Shown: piece after piece, positions 1 through 4,726 of the stretch
How the letters are laid out: every line of letters starts with the position of its first letter
Position numbering within the stretch: the first letter of the stretch is position 1
DNA from: Planctomycetaceae bacterium
GTDB lineage: Bacteria > Planctomycetota > Planctomycetia > Pirellulales > Thermoguttaceae
Direction of reading: 5' to 3'
Assembly (NCBI GenBank): GCA_031283825.1
Contig: JAITAZ010000303.1
Span: 1-6,676 of the forward strand
DNA: 6,676 bases
Made by a program: the position numbers and the translations under genes
Notes under the pieces: model-generated
Database searches by the model: none
The model's input: only the letters and a program-made list of their open reading frames with translations
What the model was told of the DNA's origin: nothing

Positions 1-67
1 TAAATTTATTAAAGTAAAAAATTATGGATTTAAATCAAAATTTAATTTAATTTTTAAAAAATATTCT

Positions 68-94
68 CTCTGTGAACTCTGTGTTCTCTGTGGT
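68..94. repeat. Three 9-bp tandem units built on CTCTGTG
   Basis: CTCTGTG occurs at 68-74, 77-83 and 86-92, exactly 9 bp apart, each followed by a variable pair (AA, TT, GG). It lies just 3' of the cstA stop, in what would be the untranslated tail of that transcript; on that strand it reads as ACAGAG units. From memory, sequences of this kind are scattered in intergenic DNA of several bacterial groups; that recollection is unverified. A further single CTCTGTG occurs near 4574 in the other gene-free stretch. No coding role is seen. Confidence 0.7.
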
Positions 95-107
95 TAATAA
101 AAAAACG

Positions 108-122
108 AGTTTTTAGAAGTTC
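108..122. repeat. 15-bp direct repeat, copy 1 (other copy 4522-4536)
   Basis: AGTTTTTAGAAGTTC here is identical to 4522-4536. Both copies are intergenic, and both lie within about 50 bp of a CTCTGTG motif, so the two may be parts of one dispersed intergenic element. Read on the minus strand, directly after the cstA stop, this copy runs into AAAAACTCGTTTTTTT, a very weak A/T stem followed by T residues. That could help end cstA transcription, but the stem is too weak to call a terminator. Confidence 0.55.
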
Positions 123-126
123 CCTA

Positions 127-2010
127 TTACGAAATTTTGTTTAGCGCGATTAGTTTATTCATTGCGATATAGGCTTCGTAAATTAACCATATCGCAAGCA
201 AAATAATAAAGACTCCAACAGCCGTCAACAAATATTGACCCTTCACAACAAAAACAAAAATTATGTTGTATAACATCGCCCATAACGGAATGCCGATCAT
301 TACCGCGCCAGGTATCAATAAATACGCGGCAGAAGATTTCTCTCTGAATAAATACACTCCCGCAACCATAAGCGTCAATCCGGCAATAACCTGATTGCCT
401 GCGCCAAAAATAGGCCACAAAATCAATCCTCCTGTTCCATACGGCGCGTCTGGAGACGACTTGCAAAACGCAAGTCCTACCGCCATCGCTAAACCAATTC
501 CTGTCGCCAAAAAACGATTTTTCAACGGAGTAAAATGAATCATCCCTCCAAGCTCTTGCAAAATATATCTCATCAAACGTAACGCCGCGTCGATTGTCGT
601 CGCCGCAAAACACGCTACCAAAATCGCAATTATCCCTTGACCAAACTTAACCGGAATCCCAACCTTGCTAATAAAATTCGCACCGCCCTCAATAAAAGTT
701 CCAACCTGCTCGCCAAGATTCATGTCTTTCCAATTTCGATTATATCTCAAATCCCACGCCGCTCGACCAGTTACCAAGTCCGCCGATCTCGACAATAACT
801 CCACTGATTGATTTTTATTTTGAGATTGAGATTGAGATTGATTATGAGATTGAGCTTGATTCAAATTTTGATTCTGCGTTGAAGCAGCGGCAGACGTTGA
901 ATTTACAATACCAATTCCAATTCCCGCCGTACAACTCAAAATTACAATCACCGCCAATGCAGCCTCAAGCAACATTCCTCCGTAACCTACAAATTGAGCG
1001 TCTTTCATCGACGCAACTTGCTTGCTGCTTGTTCCGCTGCTTACCAAAGCATGAAATCCGCTTACTGCGCCGCAAGCTACCGTTATAAACAAAAACGGTA
1101 AAATCGGCGGCGCGCCGGATTCAGACGCCGCATTTATCCGCAACGGTGGAGACGAACCCATTATGTCCGCCGAACCCGTTATTCCGGCTATTATCAAACC
1201 AATTACAATCAACGCCAACGCAATATACAAAATTAAACTATTCACATAATCTCGCGGCTGCAAAAGAAGCCAAACTGGAAGCACCGACGCAAAATAACAG
1301 TAAATAAAAAGTATCCAAGTCCAGATCATTGTCGAGTTGAGAGAAGCATGATAACTCTCGAAACTCGGTATCTTCACCGCAAACATAGAACTGCTCGCAG
1401 AAAGAATTACCGTCGCGCCAAGAATAAAAATCGAAAATAACGATGCCAAAAATAACGAAACTCCATAACGATGCGTTATCATCCCAAGTATTATCGCAAC
1501 CGGTATCGATATTACCGTAGGCATAACAGATTGAGGATAATCTTCAAACGTTTTTGCAATGACATTTCCAAACACGGCAATAATTATCGCTAGAATGAAT
1601 GTCAGCAGAATCAACAAGAGCAATTTCGCAGAAGGCGATAAAACGTCTCCGGCAACGTCTCCTAACGAATGTCCTTTGTTGCGTAACGAAAGCACAAGAG
1701 CCGCAAAGTCATGTACTGCGCCGATAAAAATACTTCCGAAAATCACCCAAAGCAACGCGGGAAGCCATCCCCAAATTATTGCAATCGTAGGACCGACAAT
1801 CGGTCCTGTTCCTGCAATCGCGGTAAAATGATGTCCGAAAATCACGTAACGATTCGTCGGCACAAAATCGACGTCGTCCCGCAACTCGACGCTAGGGACA
1901 ATTTCGTCAGAACGAAGCCGAAATATCTTTCGCGCAAGAAATCGACCATACGTATTATAAGCAAGTATAAAACCAAAAAATGATAAAAACGCAATTAAAA
2001 GAGTAAACAT
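127..2010 (-). CDS. cstA: CstA-family carbon-starvation peptide/pyruvate transporter
   Basis: Polytopic inner-membrane carrier of the CstA/BtsT family; characterised E. coli members import peptides and pyruvate, probably with protons. The 627 residues include about 15 hydrophobic segments. Family landmarks visible: NTYGRFLARKIF (19-30), VPTNRYVIFGHHF (50-62), IAGTGPIVGPTIA (65-77), GAVHDF (97-102), the SGFHALVSSGTSSKQ stretch (317-331) and TTIDAALRLMRYILQE (471-486). The protein is shorter than the roughly 700-residue E. coli homologues. Residues 379-402 are an unusual Gln/Asn/Ser-rich insert in a loop between membrane segments. The start was chosen because MFTLLIAFLSF begins directly with the first membrane helix, as in relatives. 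No Shine-Dalgarno is present. It lies 41 bp after the DUF3782-like gene on the same strand and may share its promoter. The family is certain; the substrate (peptide or pyruvate) is not shown by sequence. Confidence 0.93.
   Translation of the reverse strand: MFTLLIAFLSFFGFILAYNTYGRFLARKIFRLRSDEIVPSVELRDDVDFVPTNRYVIFGHHFTAIAGTGPIVGPTIAIIWGWLPALLWVIFGSIFIGAVHDFAALVLSLRNKGHSLGDVAGDVLSPSAKLLLLILLTFILAIIIAVFGNVIAKTFEDYPQSVMPTVISIPVAIILGMITHRYGVSLFLASLFSIFILGATVILSASSSMFAVKIPSFESYHASLNSTMIWTWILFIYCYFASVLPVWLLLQPRDYVNSLILYIALALIVIGLIIAGITGSADIMGSSPPLRINAASESGAPPILPFLFITVACGAVSGFHALVSSGTSSKQVASMKDAQFVGYGGMLLEAALAVIVILSCTAGIGIGIVNSTSAAASTQNQNLNQAQSHNQSQSQSQNKNQSVELLSRSADLVTGRAAWDLRYNRNWKDMNLGEQVGTFIEGGANFISKVGIPVKFGQGIIAILVACFAATTIDAALRLMRYILQELGGMIHFTPLKNRFLATGIGLAMAVGLAFCKSSPDAPYGTGGLILWPIFGAGNQVIAGLTLMVAGVYLFREKSSAAYLLIPGAVMIGIPLWAMLYNIIFVFVVKGQYLLTAVGVFIILLAIWLIYEAYIAMNKLIALNKIS
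805..876 (-). repeat. Q/N/S-rich low-complexity insert in cstA with CAATCT hexamer repeats
   Basis: This stretch encodes residues 379-402 of the transporter, almost entirely Gln, Asn and Ser. Its core (820-840) is three tandem CAATCT hexamers on the coding strand, giving Gln-Ser repeats, with degenerate hexamers on both sides. Hexamer gain or loss would alter the length of the loop without shifting the frame. It lies between the membrane segments around 341-369 and 457-478, so it is expected in a soluble loop, where length changes could be tolerated. Confidence 0.85.
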
Positions 2011-2051
2011 CTGAAAAAAATTTTAGGTTTATTAAGTTGTAGTTGTTGTAA

Positions 2052-2852
2052 TCATTCAAACGAAAATTCACGCGGTTTGAAATTTTTCGGGACGTCCATT
2101 TTCATTGTATCTCCGCTTTGCTTCAAGACATATAATCCGTTTTTTATAGCATAATCTCTAACATTCTGCGGAAAAATAGCTCCGGCAATCGCGCCGATAA
2201 CTTTTTTATTCTCGAGTTTATCTTTGCGGTTATGGTAAAAAATTTCAATACGTTTAAGAAAGTCTTTAATGTCTTCTGCCTCAGGGTTAGCTTTGACTTC
2301 GACTACGGCAATTACCGAACCGTTCTCAAGAATAATATCAATTTCAGCTAGTACGATATTTTTTTTATCTCTAATTTTTAAACCGTGAATCTCTTCATTA
2401 AACTGGTAATCAAGCTCGTTAAATCGCCTAATGATTCCGGGTAATACGATATGTTCTATGAGGTCTCCAAATCGATTACCCAATTTTCCCATTTGGTCAG
2501 AGAATCTCTTTATTGACGCTCGAATGTCTTTCATTTCCTGCTCAGCAATTTTCTCTCTTTTTTTTCTTTCTTCTGAAAGCTCTTTTATTGATGCTTGCAA
2601 TGATTCTTGTAAAAATGTTTGTAAAGATTCTTGTAATGATGTTTGTAATGATTCTTGTAACGACACGTGTAATGATACTTGTAAAGATTCTCGTAAAGAT
2701 TCTCTGAACTCTTTCATTTCTTGCGCAGTAATTTTTTCTGTTTTTTTTCTTTCTTCTATAGTTTCTCTAACGATCAACTGTGTCTCGCGGAGAGTTTGTA
2801 CAATTTGATCGTAGGTAATATTAGATTTTTGAGTTGTTTGTTTTTTATTCAT
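2052..2852 (-). CDS. DUF3782-like protein: repetitive coiled coil plus PD-(D/E)XK-type nuclease fold
   Basis: The 266-residue protein has two parts. Residues 15-120 are a charged, presumably alpha-helical rod. It contains ten tandem four-residue Ser-Leu-x-x units (52-91), flanked by two similar segments, EERKKTEKITAQEMKE (33-48) and EERKKREKIAEQEMKD (94-109). Residues 121-266 form a globular domain opening with LGNRFGDLIEHIVLPGI, which I associate with DUF3782. Glu170-x-Asp172, then Glu185-Val-Lys187 after a beta-turn, match a PD-(D/E)XK core; Glu133 could be the upstream acidic residue. Related proteins have no established function known to me and often occur as several paralogues. Nuclease activity is an inference from motifs. 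There is no signal peptide or membrane helix, so it is probably cytoplasmic. The stop is TGA. The ATG lacks a Shine-Dalgarno. It is probably the first gene of a two-gene unit with cstA, though a functional link is not evident. Confidence 0.8.
   Translation of the reverse strand: MNKKQTTQKSNITYDQIVQTLRETQLIVRETIEERKKTEKITAQEMKEFRESLRESLQVSLHVSLQESLQTSLQESLQTFLQESLQASIKELSEERKKREKIAEQEMKDIRASIKRFSDQMGKLGNRFGDLIEHIVLPGIIRRFNELDYQFNEEIHGLKIRDKKNIVLAEIDIILENGSVIAVVEVKANPEAEDIKDFLKRIEIFYHNRKDKLENKKVIGAIAGAIFPQNVRDYAIKNGLYVLKQSGDTMKMDVPKNFKPREFSFE
2527..2574 (-). repeat. 48-bp direct repeat copy B inside the DUF3782-like gene
   Basis: This segment matches 2710-2757 at 43 of 48 positions, compared base by base. 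Both encode an EERKK...EQEMK-type stretch of the helical rod, and each contains a run of eight T on the plus strand (A8 on the coding strand; here 2558-2565). The copies begin 183 bp apart, exactly 61 codons, and they bracket the 12-bp repeat array. Confidence 0.85.
2580..2699 (-). repeat. Ten 12-bp tandem units coding a Ser-Leu-x-x tetrad
   Basis: Ten contiguous units, each four codons, encode residues 52-91. Ser is at the first position in nine of the ten (Phe80 is the exception). Leu or Ile is at the second position in every unit; Gln is usual at the third. On the plus strand the typical unit reads GATTCTTGTAAT with variants. Near-identity of several units points to recent expansion by slippage or unequal recombination. 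The encoded hydrophobic spacing is strictly four, not the 3-4 pattern of an ordinary heptad coiled coil. Confidence 0.9.
2710..2757 (-). repeat. 48-bp direct repeat copy A inside the DUF3782-like gene
   Basis: This is the partner of 2527-2574, with five mismatches in 48. It encodes the N-terminal copy of the charged helical segment (roughly residues 32-48) and carries its own T8 run at 2741-2748. The pair suggests that the rod grew by internal duplication. Confidence 0.85.
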
Positions 2853-2872
2853 TTTAATAATGTGGGTTGATA

Positions 2873-2908
2873 GTTAATAACGTTGTTAATAAAATTGTTA
2901 ATGAAGTC
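2873..2908. repeat. Three 12-bp tandem units beginning GTTAAT
   Basis: GTTAAT occurs at 2873, 2885 and 2897, exactly 12 bp apart: GTTAATAACGTT, GTTAATAAAATT and GTTAATGAAGTC. The first unit contains the small dyad GTTA-A-TAAC. The array lies between the predicted minus-strand promoter and the start codon of the DUF3782-like gene, within its presumed 95-nt leader. It could be an operator for a protein binding as repeats, or simple slippage-derived DNA; nothing in the sequence decides between these. Confidence 0.7.
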
Positions 2909-2953
2909 GTCTGTTTGTCTAGTTGTGAATTTATTTTTACCAAACGGCGAGTA

Positions 2954-2981
2954 AATATACCATCTTAACCAAACATGACAA
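2954..2981 (-). promoter_or_regulatory. Predicted sigma70-type promoter for the DUF3782-like gene and cstA
   Basis: Reading the minus strand, TTGTCA (2981-2976, 5 of 6 to TTGACA) is followed after 16 bp by TATATT (2959-2954, 5 of 6 to TATAAT). Transcription would start near 2947 and leave a leader of about 95 nt before the ATG at 2852. It is the best promoter match I found in the divergent intergenic region. A+T-rich DNA produces such matches by chance, so this remains a prediction. Confidence 0.5.
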
Positions 2982-3008
2982 TTGCCTAATTAAGCGTCGG
3001 CACAAAAA

Positions 3009-3061
3009 AATTTTCAAAAATTCTGATAATTCATTTTCGGCTGGAATTTTTTTTGAAAATT
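3009..3061. repeat. A/T-rich inverted repeat in the intergenic region
   Basis: AATTTTCAAAAATTC (3009-3023) is mirrored by GAATTTTTTTTGAAAATT (3044-3061), with three extra T in the right arm and a 20-nt loop. The stem is nearly all A-T pairs, so it is weak as RNA. It lies upstream of both flanking genes' predicted promoters. The TGAAAATTGC at its right edge (3054-3063) recurs exactly at 3189-3198. Confidence 0.5.
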
Positions 3062-3098
3062 GCTCTTTCCTTAATTGTTAAAATACTGTATTGTTCGC

Positions 3099-3122
3099 AA
3101 AGTGATCGCGAGATTACTTTTT
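3099..3122 (+). terminator. 9-bp stem with GCGA tetraloop and T-run: terminator-like hairpin or dyad operator
   Basis: AAAGTGATC (3099-3107) and GATTACTTT (3112-3120) pair over nine positions (one G-U), closed by a GCGA loop of the stable GNRA class. The right arm continues to TTTTT (3118-3122), the form of an intrinsic terminator on the plus strand. No plus-strand gene precedes it in this window, so it could end a short untranslated RNA. Alternatively, as DNA it is a near-palindrome of 22 bp, a usual size for a dimeric regulator's site. The structure is plain; its function is not. Confidence 0.45.
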
Positions 3123-3135
3123 GAACTGGTCTTAA

Positions 3136-3208
3136 TTGAATTTTCGGTCGGAGCTGTAGTCGGAAAACAGACTTTTTAAGGAATGTTCTGAAAATTGCCG
3201 AAATTCAA
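3136..3208. repeat. 11-bp stem enclosing a 50-nt loop, with a second candidate partner at 3220-3230
   Basis: TTGAATTTTCGG (3136-3147) pairs with CCGAAATTCAA (3198-3208) over 11 bp with one bulged T. A second TTGAAATTCAA at 3220-3230 could compete for the left arm, at least over its AAATTCAA part. The loop has short internal complementarity (CAGA/TCTG). It could be part of a structured transcript, but the predicted lpxA promoter lies downstream, so it would not be in that mRNA if the promoter call is right. No known RNA family is recognised. Confidence 0.4.
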
Positions 3209-3246
3209 ATGCGATTAGTTTGAAATTCAACAAATAAATTTATCAC

Positions 3247-3277
3247 TTTACGTTTTCAAAATTTGGTAGTATATAAA
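3247..3277 (+). promoter_or_regulatory. Weak candidate promoter for lpxA
   Basis: TTTACG (3247-3252) is followed after 17 bp by TATATA (3270-3275), overlapping TATAAA (3272-3277). The -10 element is reasonable and the -35 element poor. A start near 3284 would give a leader of about 88 nt. No Shine-Dalgarno precedes the lpxA ATG, so the leader may matter for initiation. Confidence 0.3.
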
Positions 3278-3371
3278 GATATTAGTACGTTTTTAAGTTG
3301 CTATATTTTATTGGCGATTTATCGTAGTCTGCCGTAATTTTGGACGTTGTTATTTTTTAACGTTTTACCAA

Positions 3372-4250
3372 ATGAGTATTGATTCGCTTTCAGTTATTAG
3401 TCCTTCCGCTAATATAGGCGGCAACGTGGAGATAGGACATTTTTGTATTATTGAGCCGGATGTTGTAATTGGCGATAATTGTCGTTTATCGTCTCATGTT
3501 ACGATTAAGCGCGGCGTAGTTATCGGTAATGATAATATATTTTGCGAAGGCACGACGATAGGCAATTTGCCTCAACATACGTCGGTTGGCAATGATGTCG
3601 GCGGCGTGATTATTGGAAACAATAATATTTTTAGAGAAAACGTAACAATCCATAGAGCGATGCACGAACCGTCGTTAACTCAAATTGGCGATTCAAATTA
3701 TTTTATGGTGAATGCTCATGTGGCTCATGATTGTAGAGTCGGCAACAATAACGTTATTGTGAATAATGTCATGTTAGCTGGACACGTTGATGTCGGAAAT
3801 CGCGTAAATATTGGAGGCGCGGCGGGAGTTCATCAATTTTGCAGAATAGGTTCTTACGCGATGGTCGGAGCGCAAGCTCATGTAATGCAAGACGTCTTGC
3901 CGTTTGTTACGGTTGACGGACTAACAAGTAGAATCGTCGGACTTAATCTAATTGGCTTGAGAAGAAACGGATACTCGACAAGTGAAATAAATATATTAAA
4001 AGAAGTTTACAGATTAGTTTACAGAAGCGGAATCGCATGGAAAGACATTCTACAAAAATTACAAGACGAATATTCTACCGGAGTCGCCGCAGAAATTACA
4101 AAATTCGTGTTGACTACAAAACGAGGAATTGTTCACGAAGGACGATACGCCGAAAATTCGTTACTAAAATTTAATCGAACCACAGAAAATAAATCCTCTA
4201 CAGATTCAAACAACGAAGATACTCCCGCGCTGAAAATAAATGTCGGTTAA
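3372..4250 (+). CDS. lpxA: UDP-N-acetylglucosamine O-acyltransferase LpxA
   Basis: Catalyses the first step of lipid A synthesis: transfer of an R-3-hydroxyacyl chain from acyl carrier protein to the 3-position of UDP-GlcNAc, in the cytoplasm, as a homotrimer. Residues 7-185 show the hexapeptide repeats of a left-handed parallel beta-helix (many I-G-x-x-x-x units). NAHVAHDC (114-121) contains His119, equivalent to the E. coli catalytic His125. VTIHR (91-95), GHV (137-139), VHQFC (153-157) and GLRRNGYS (195-202) match conserved LpxA segments. A helical C-terminal domain follows (203-265). The protein is 292 residues against 262 in E. coli; the surplus is a polar, Ser/Thr/Asn-rich tail after about 267. 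Ala167 occupies the acyl-length ruler position held by Gly173 in E. coli. No lpxD, fabZ or lpxB lies beside it here. The start fits the family N-terminus; no Shine-Dalgarno is present. Confidence 0.95.
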   Translation: MSIDSLSVISPSANIGGNVEIGHFCIIEPDVVIGDNCRLSSHVTIKRGVVIGNDNIFCEGTTIGNLPQHTSVGNDVGGVIIGNNNIFRENVTIHRAMHEPSLTQIGDSNYFMVNAHVAHDCRVGNNNVIVNNVMLAGHVDVGNRVNIGGAAGVHQFCRIGSYAMVGAQAHVMQDVLPFVTVDGLTSRIVGLNLIGLRRNGYSTSEINILKEVYRLVYRSGIAWKDILQKLQDEYSTGVAAEITKFVLTTKRGIVHEGRYAENSLLKFNRTTENKSSTDSNNEDTPALKINVG

Positions 4251-4281
4251 ATGAAGGATTCAATTGTTGTGGTAGTTAATT

Positions 4282-4401
4282 TTGAGTCTCTTAATCCTTA
4301 ATTTAAAACTATAATGTCCTCTTTGTCGCCTTAAAAAAAACATATTATTTTAAGAGGATAAAGGGGACAAACTAACTTAAAATCTAGGATTAGAGACTCA
4401 A
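4282..4401. repeat. Long imperfect inverted repeat (55- and 54-bp arms, 11-bp loop)
   Basis: The left arm (4282-4336) and the reverse complement of the right arm (4348-4401) agree at 42 of 54 aligned positions with one gap. The best-conserved blocks are the outer TTGAGTCTCT(T)AATCCT and the inner TGTCC...CTTAAAA. Several mismatches in the middle could still form G-U pairs in RNA. It begins 31 bp after the lpxA stop. It encodes nothing recognisable. It may be a MITE-like element, a dispersed palindromic repeat, or a large terminator hairpin for lpxA; without a T-run after the stem, the classical terminator reading is weak. No target-site duplication was evident by eye. Confidence 0.8.
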
Positions 4402-4521
4402 GAGATTAAACAAATTTTATAAGGGATACGAGCGTCTCGCCTATATTATTTTTTTGGCAAAAAACGCCTAATTATGCGGTTGAGATAACCATATTAATCC
4501 TAAAAATAAATTTTAACATGA

Positions 4522-4536
4522 AGTTTTTAGAAGTTC
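4522..4536. repeat. 15-bp direct repeat, copy 2 (other copy 108-122)
   Basis: AGTTTTTAGAAGTTC is identical to 108-122. The shared sequence, together with the CTCTGTG motif near both copies, suggests a family of dispersed intergenic sequences rather than chance, although A+T richness makes the chance level higher than usual. Confidence 0.55.
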
Positions 4537-4648
4537 TTTAAAGAAAAAAACTTTATCTGTTGACGATGTTTTTTCTCTGTGTAAACTATCGAAAATTTTT
4601 GTAATTGTTCCGTAGAATTTTTATAGCGATTTTGATAATAAACAAAAG

Positions 4649-4666
4649 AGACGCATTAAATCGTCT
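4649..4666. promoter_or_regulatory. Small dyad AGACG-N8-CGTCT upstream of the methyltransferase
   Basis: Five-base inverted arms (4649-4653 and 4662-4666) flank CATTAAAT, about 60 bp before the methyltransferase start. The position suits an operator for control of the R-M genes. No controller (C) gene is present in the window, and a five-base dyad can arise by chance. Confidence 0.25.
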
Positions 4667-4713
4667 ATCGGTAAACGTTAATTTATTTAAGTAAACTTGT
4701 ATTTTTTATGAAT

Positions 4714-4718
4714 GAGGA
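4714..4718 (+). promoter_or_regulatory. Shine-Dalgarno GAGGA that fixes the methyltransferase start
   Basis: GAGGA ends 8 nt before the ATG at 4727. The upstream in-frame ATG at 4712 overlaps this site and has no such sequence before it, so 4727 is preferred. Confidence 0.65.
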
Positions 4719-4726
4719 AAATTGTA

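Larger units (their letters stand above)
4402..4711. other. Gene-free A+T-rich stretch before the R-M genes
   Basis: No credible gene is seen in about 310 bp. It holds the second AGTTTTTAGAAGTTC copy (4522-4536), a lone CTCTGTG near 4574, three GTAAAC hexamers (4581, 4671, 4691; the last two 20 bp apart) and a small dyad at 4649-4666. The promoter of the R-M genes must lie here or further upstream, but no convincing -35/-10 pair was found; TTGATA at 4632-4637 lacks a good partner. Confidence 0.5.

Noticed and set aside
155..613. Minus-strand open frame of 152 codons inside cstA
   Set aside because: It lies wholly within the transporter in another frame; its protein is rich in Cys, Arg and Trp without recognisable motifs, as expected of a shadow frame.
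1559..1983. Plus-strand open frames opposite the 5' part of cstA
   Set aside because: They overlap the well-supported antisense gene, look like unrelated low-information proteins and have no promoter or ribosome-site evidence.
2580..2699. Regular short repeats considered as a CRISPR array
   Set aside because: The units are contiguous 12-mers without spacers and stay in frame within a gene.
2431..2808. Plus-strand open frames rich in Cys/Asp repeats opposite the DUF3782-like gene
   Set aside because: The repetitive protein is the direct by-product of the 12-bp coding repeats read on the other strand.
4282..4401. The long inverted repeat considered as ends of a full insertion sequence
   Set aside because: Only 11 bp separate the arms, so there is no room for a transposase; only a non-autonomous element or a hairpin remains possible.
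4440..4475. Runs of T and A around GGCAAAAAACGCC considered as a terminator
   Set aside because: The only G-C stem is three base pairs, too short to support a call.
4402..4726. A controller (C protein) gene upstream of the methyltransferase
   Set aside because: No open frame of about 70-90 codons with a helix-turn-helix pattern is present on the plus strand in this stretch.
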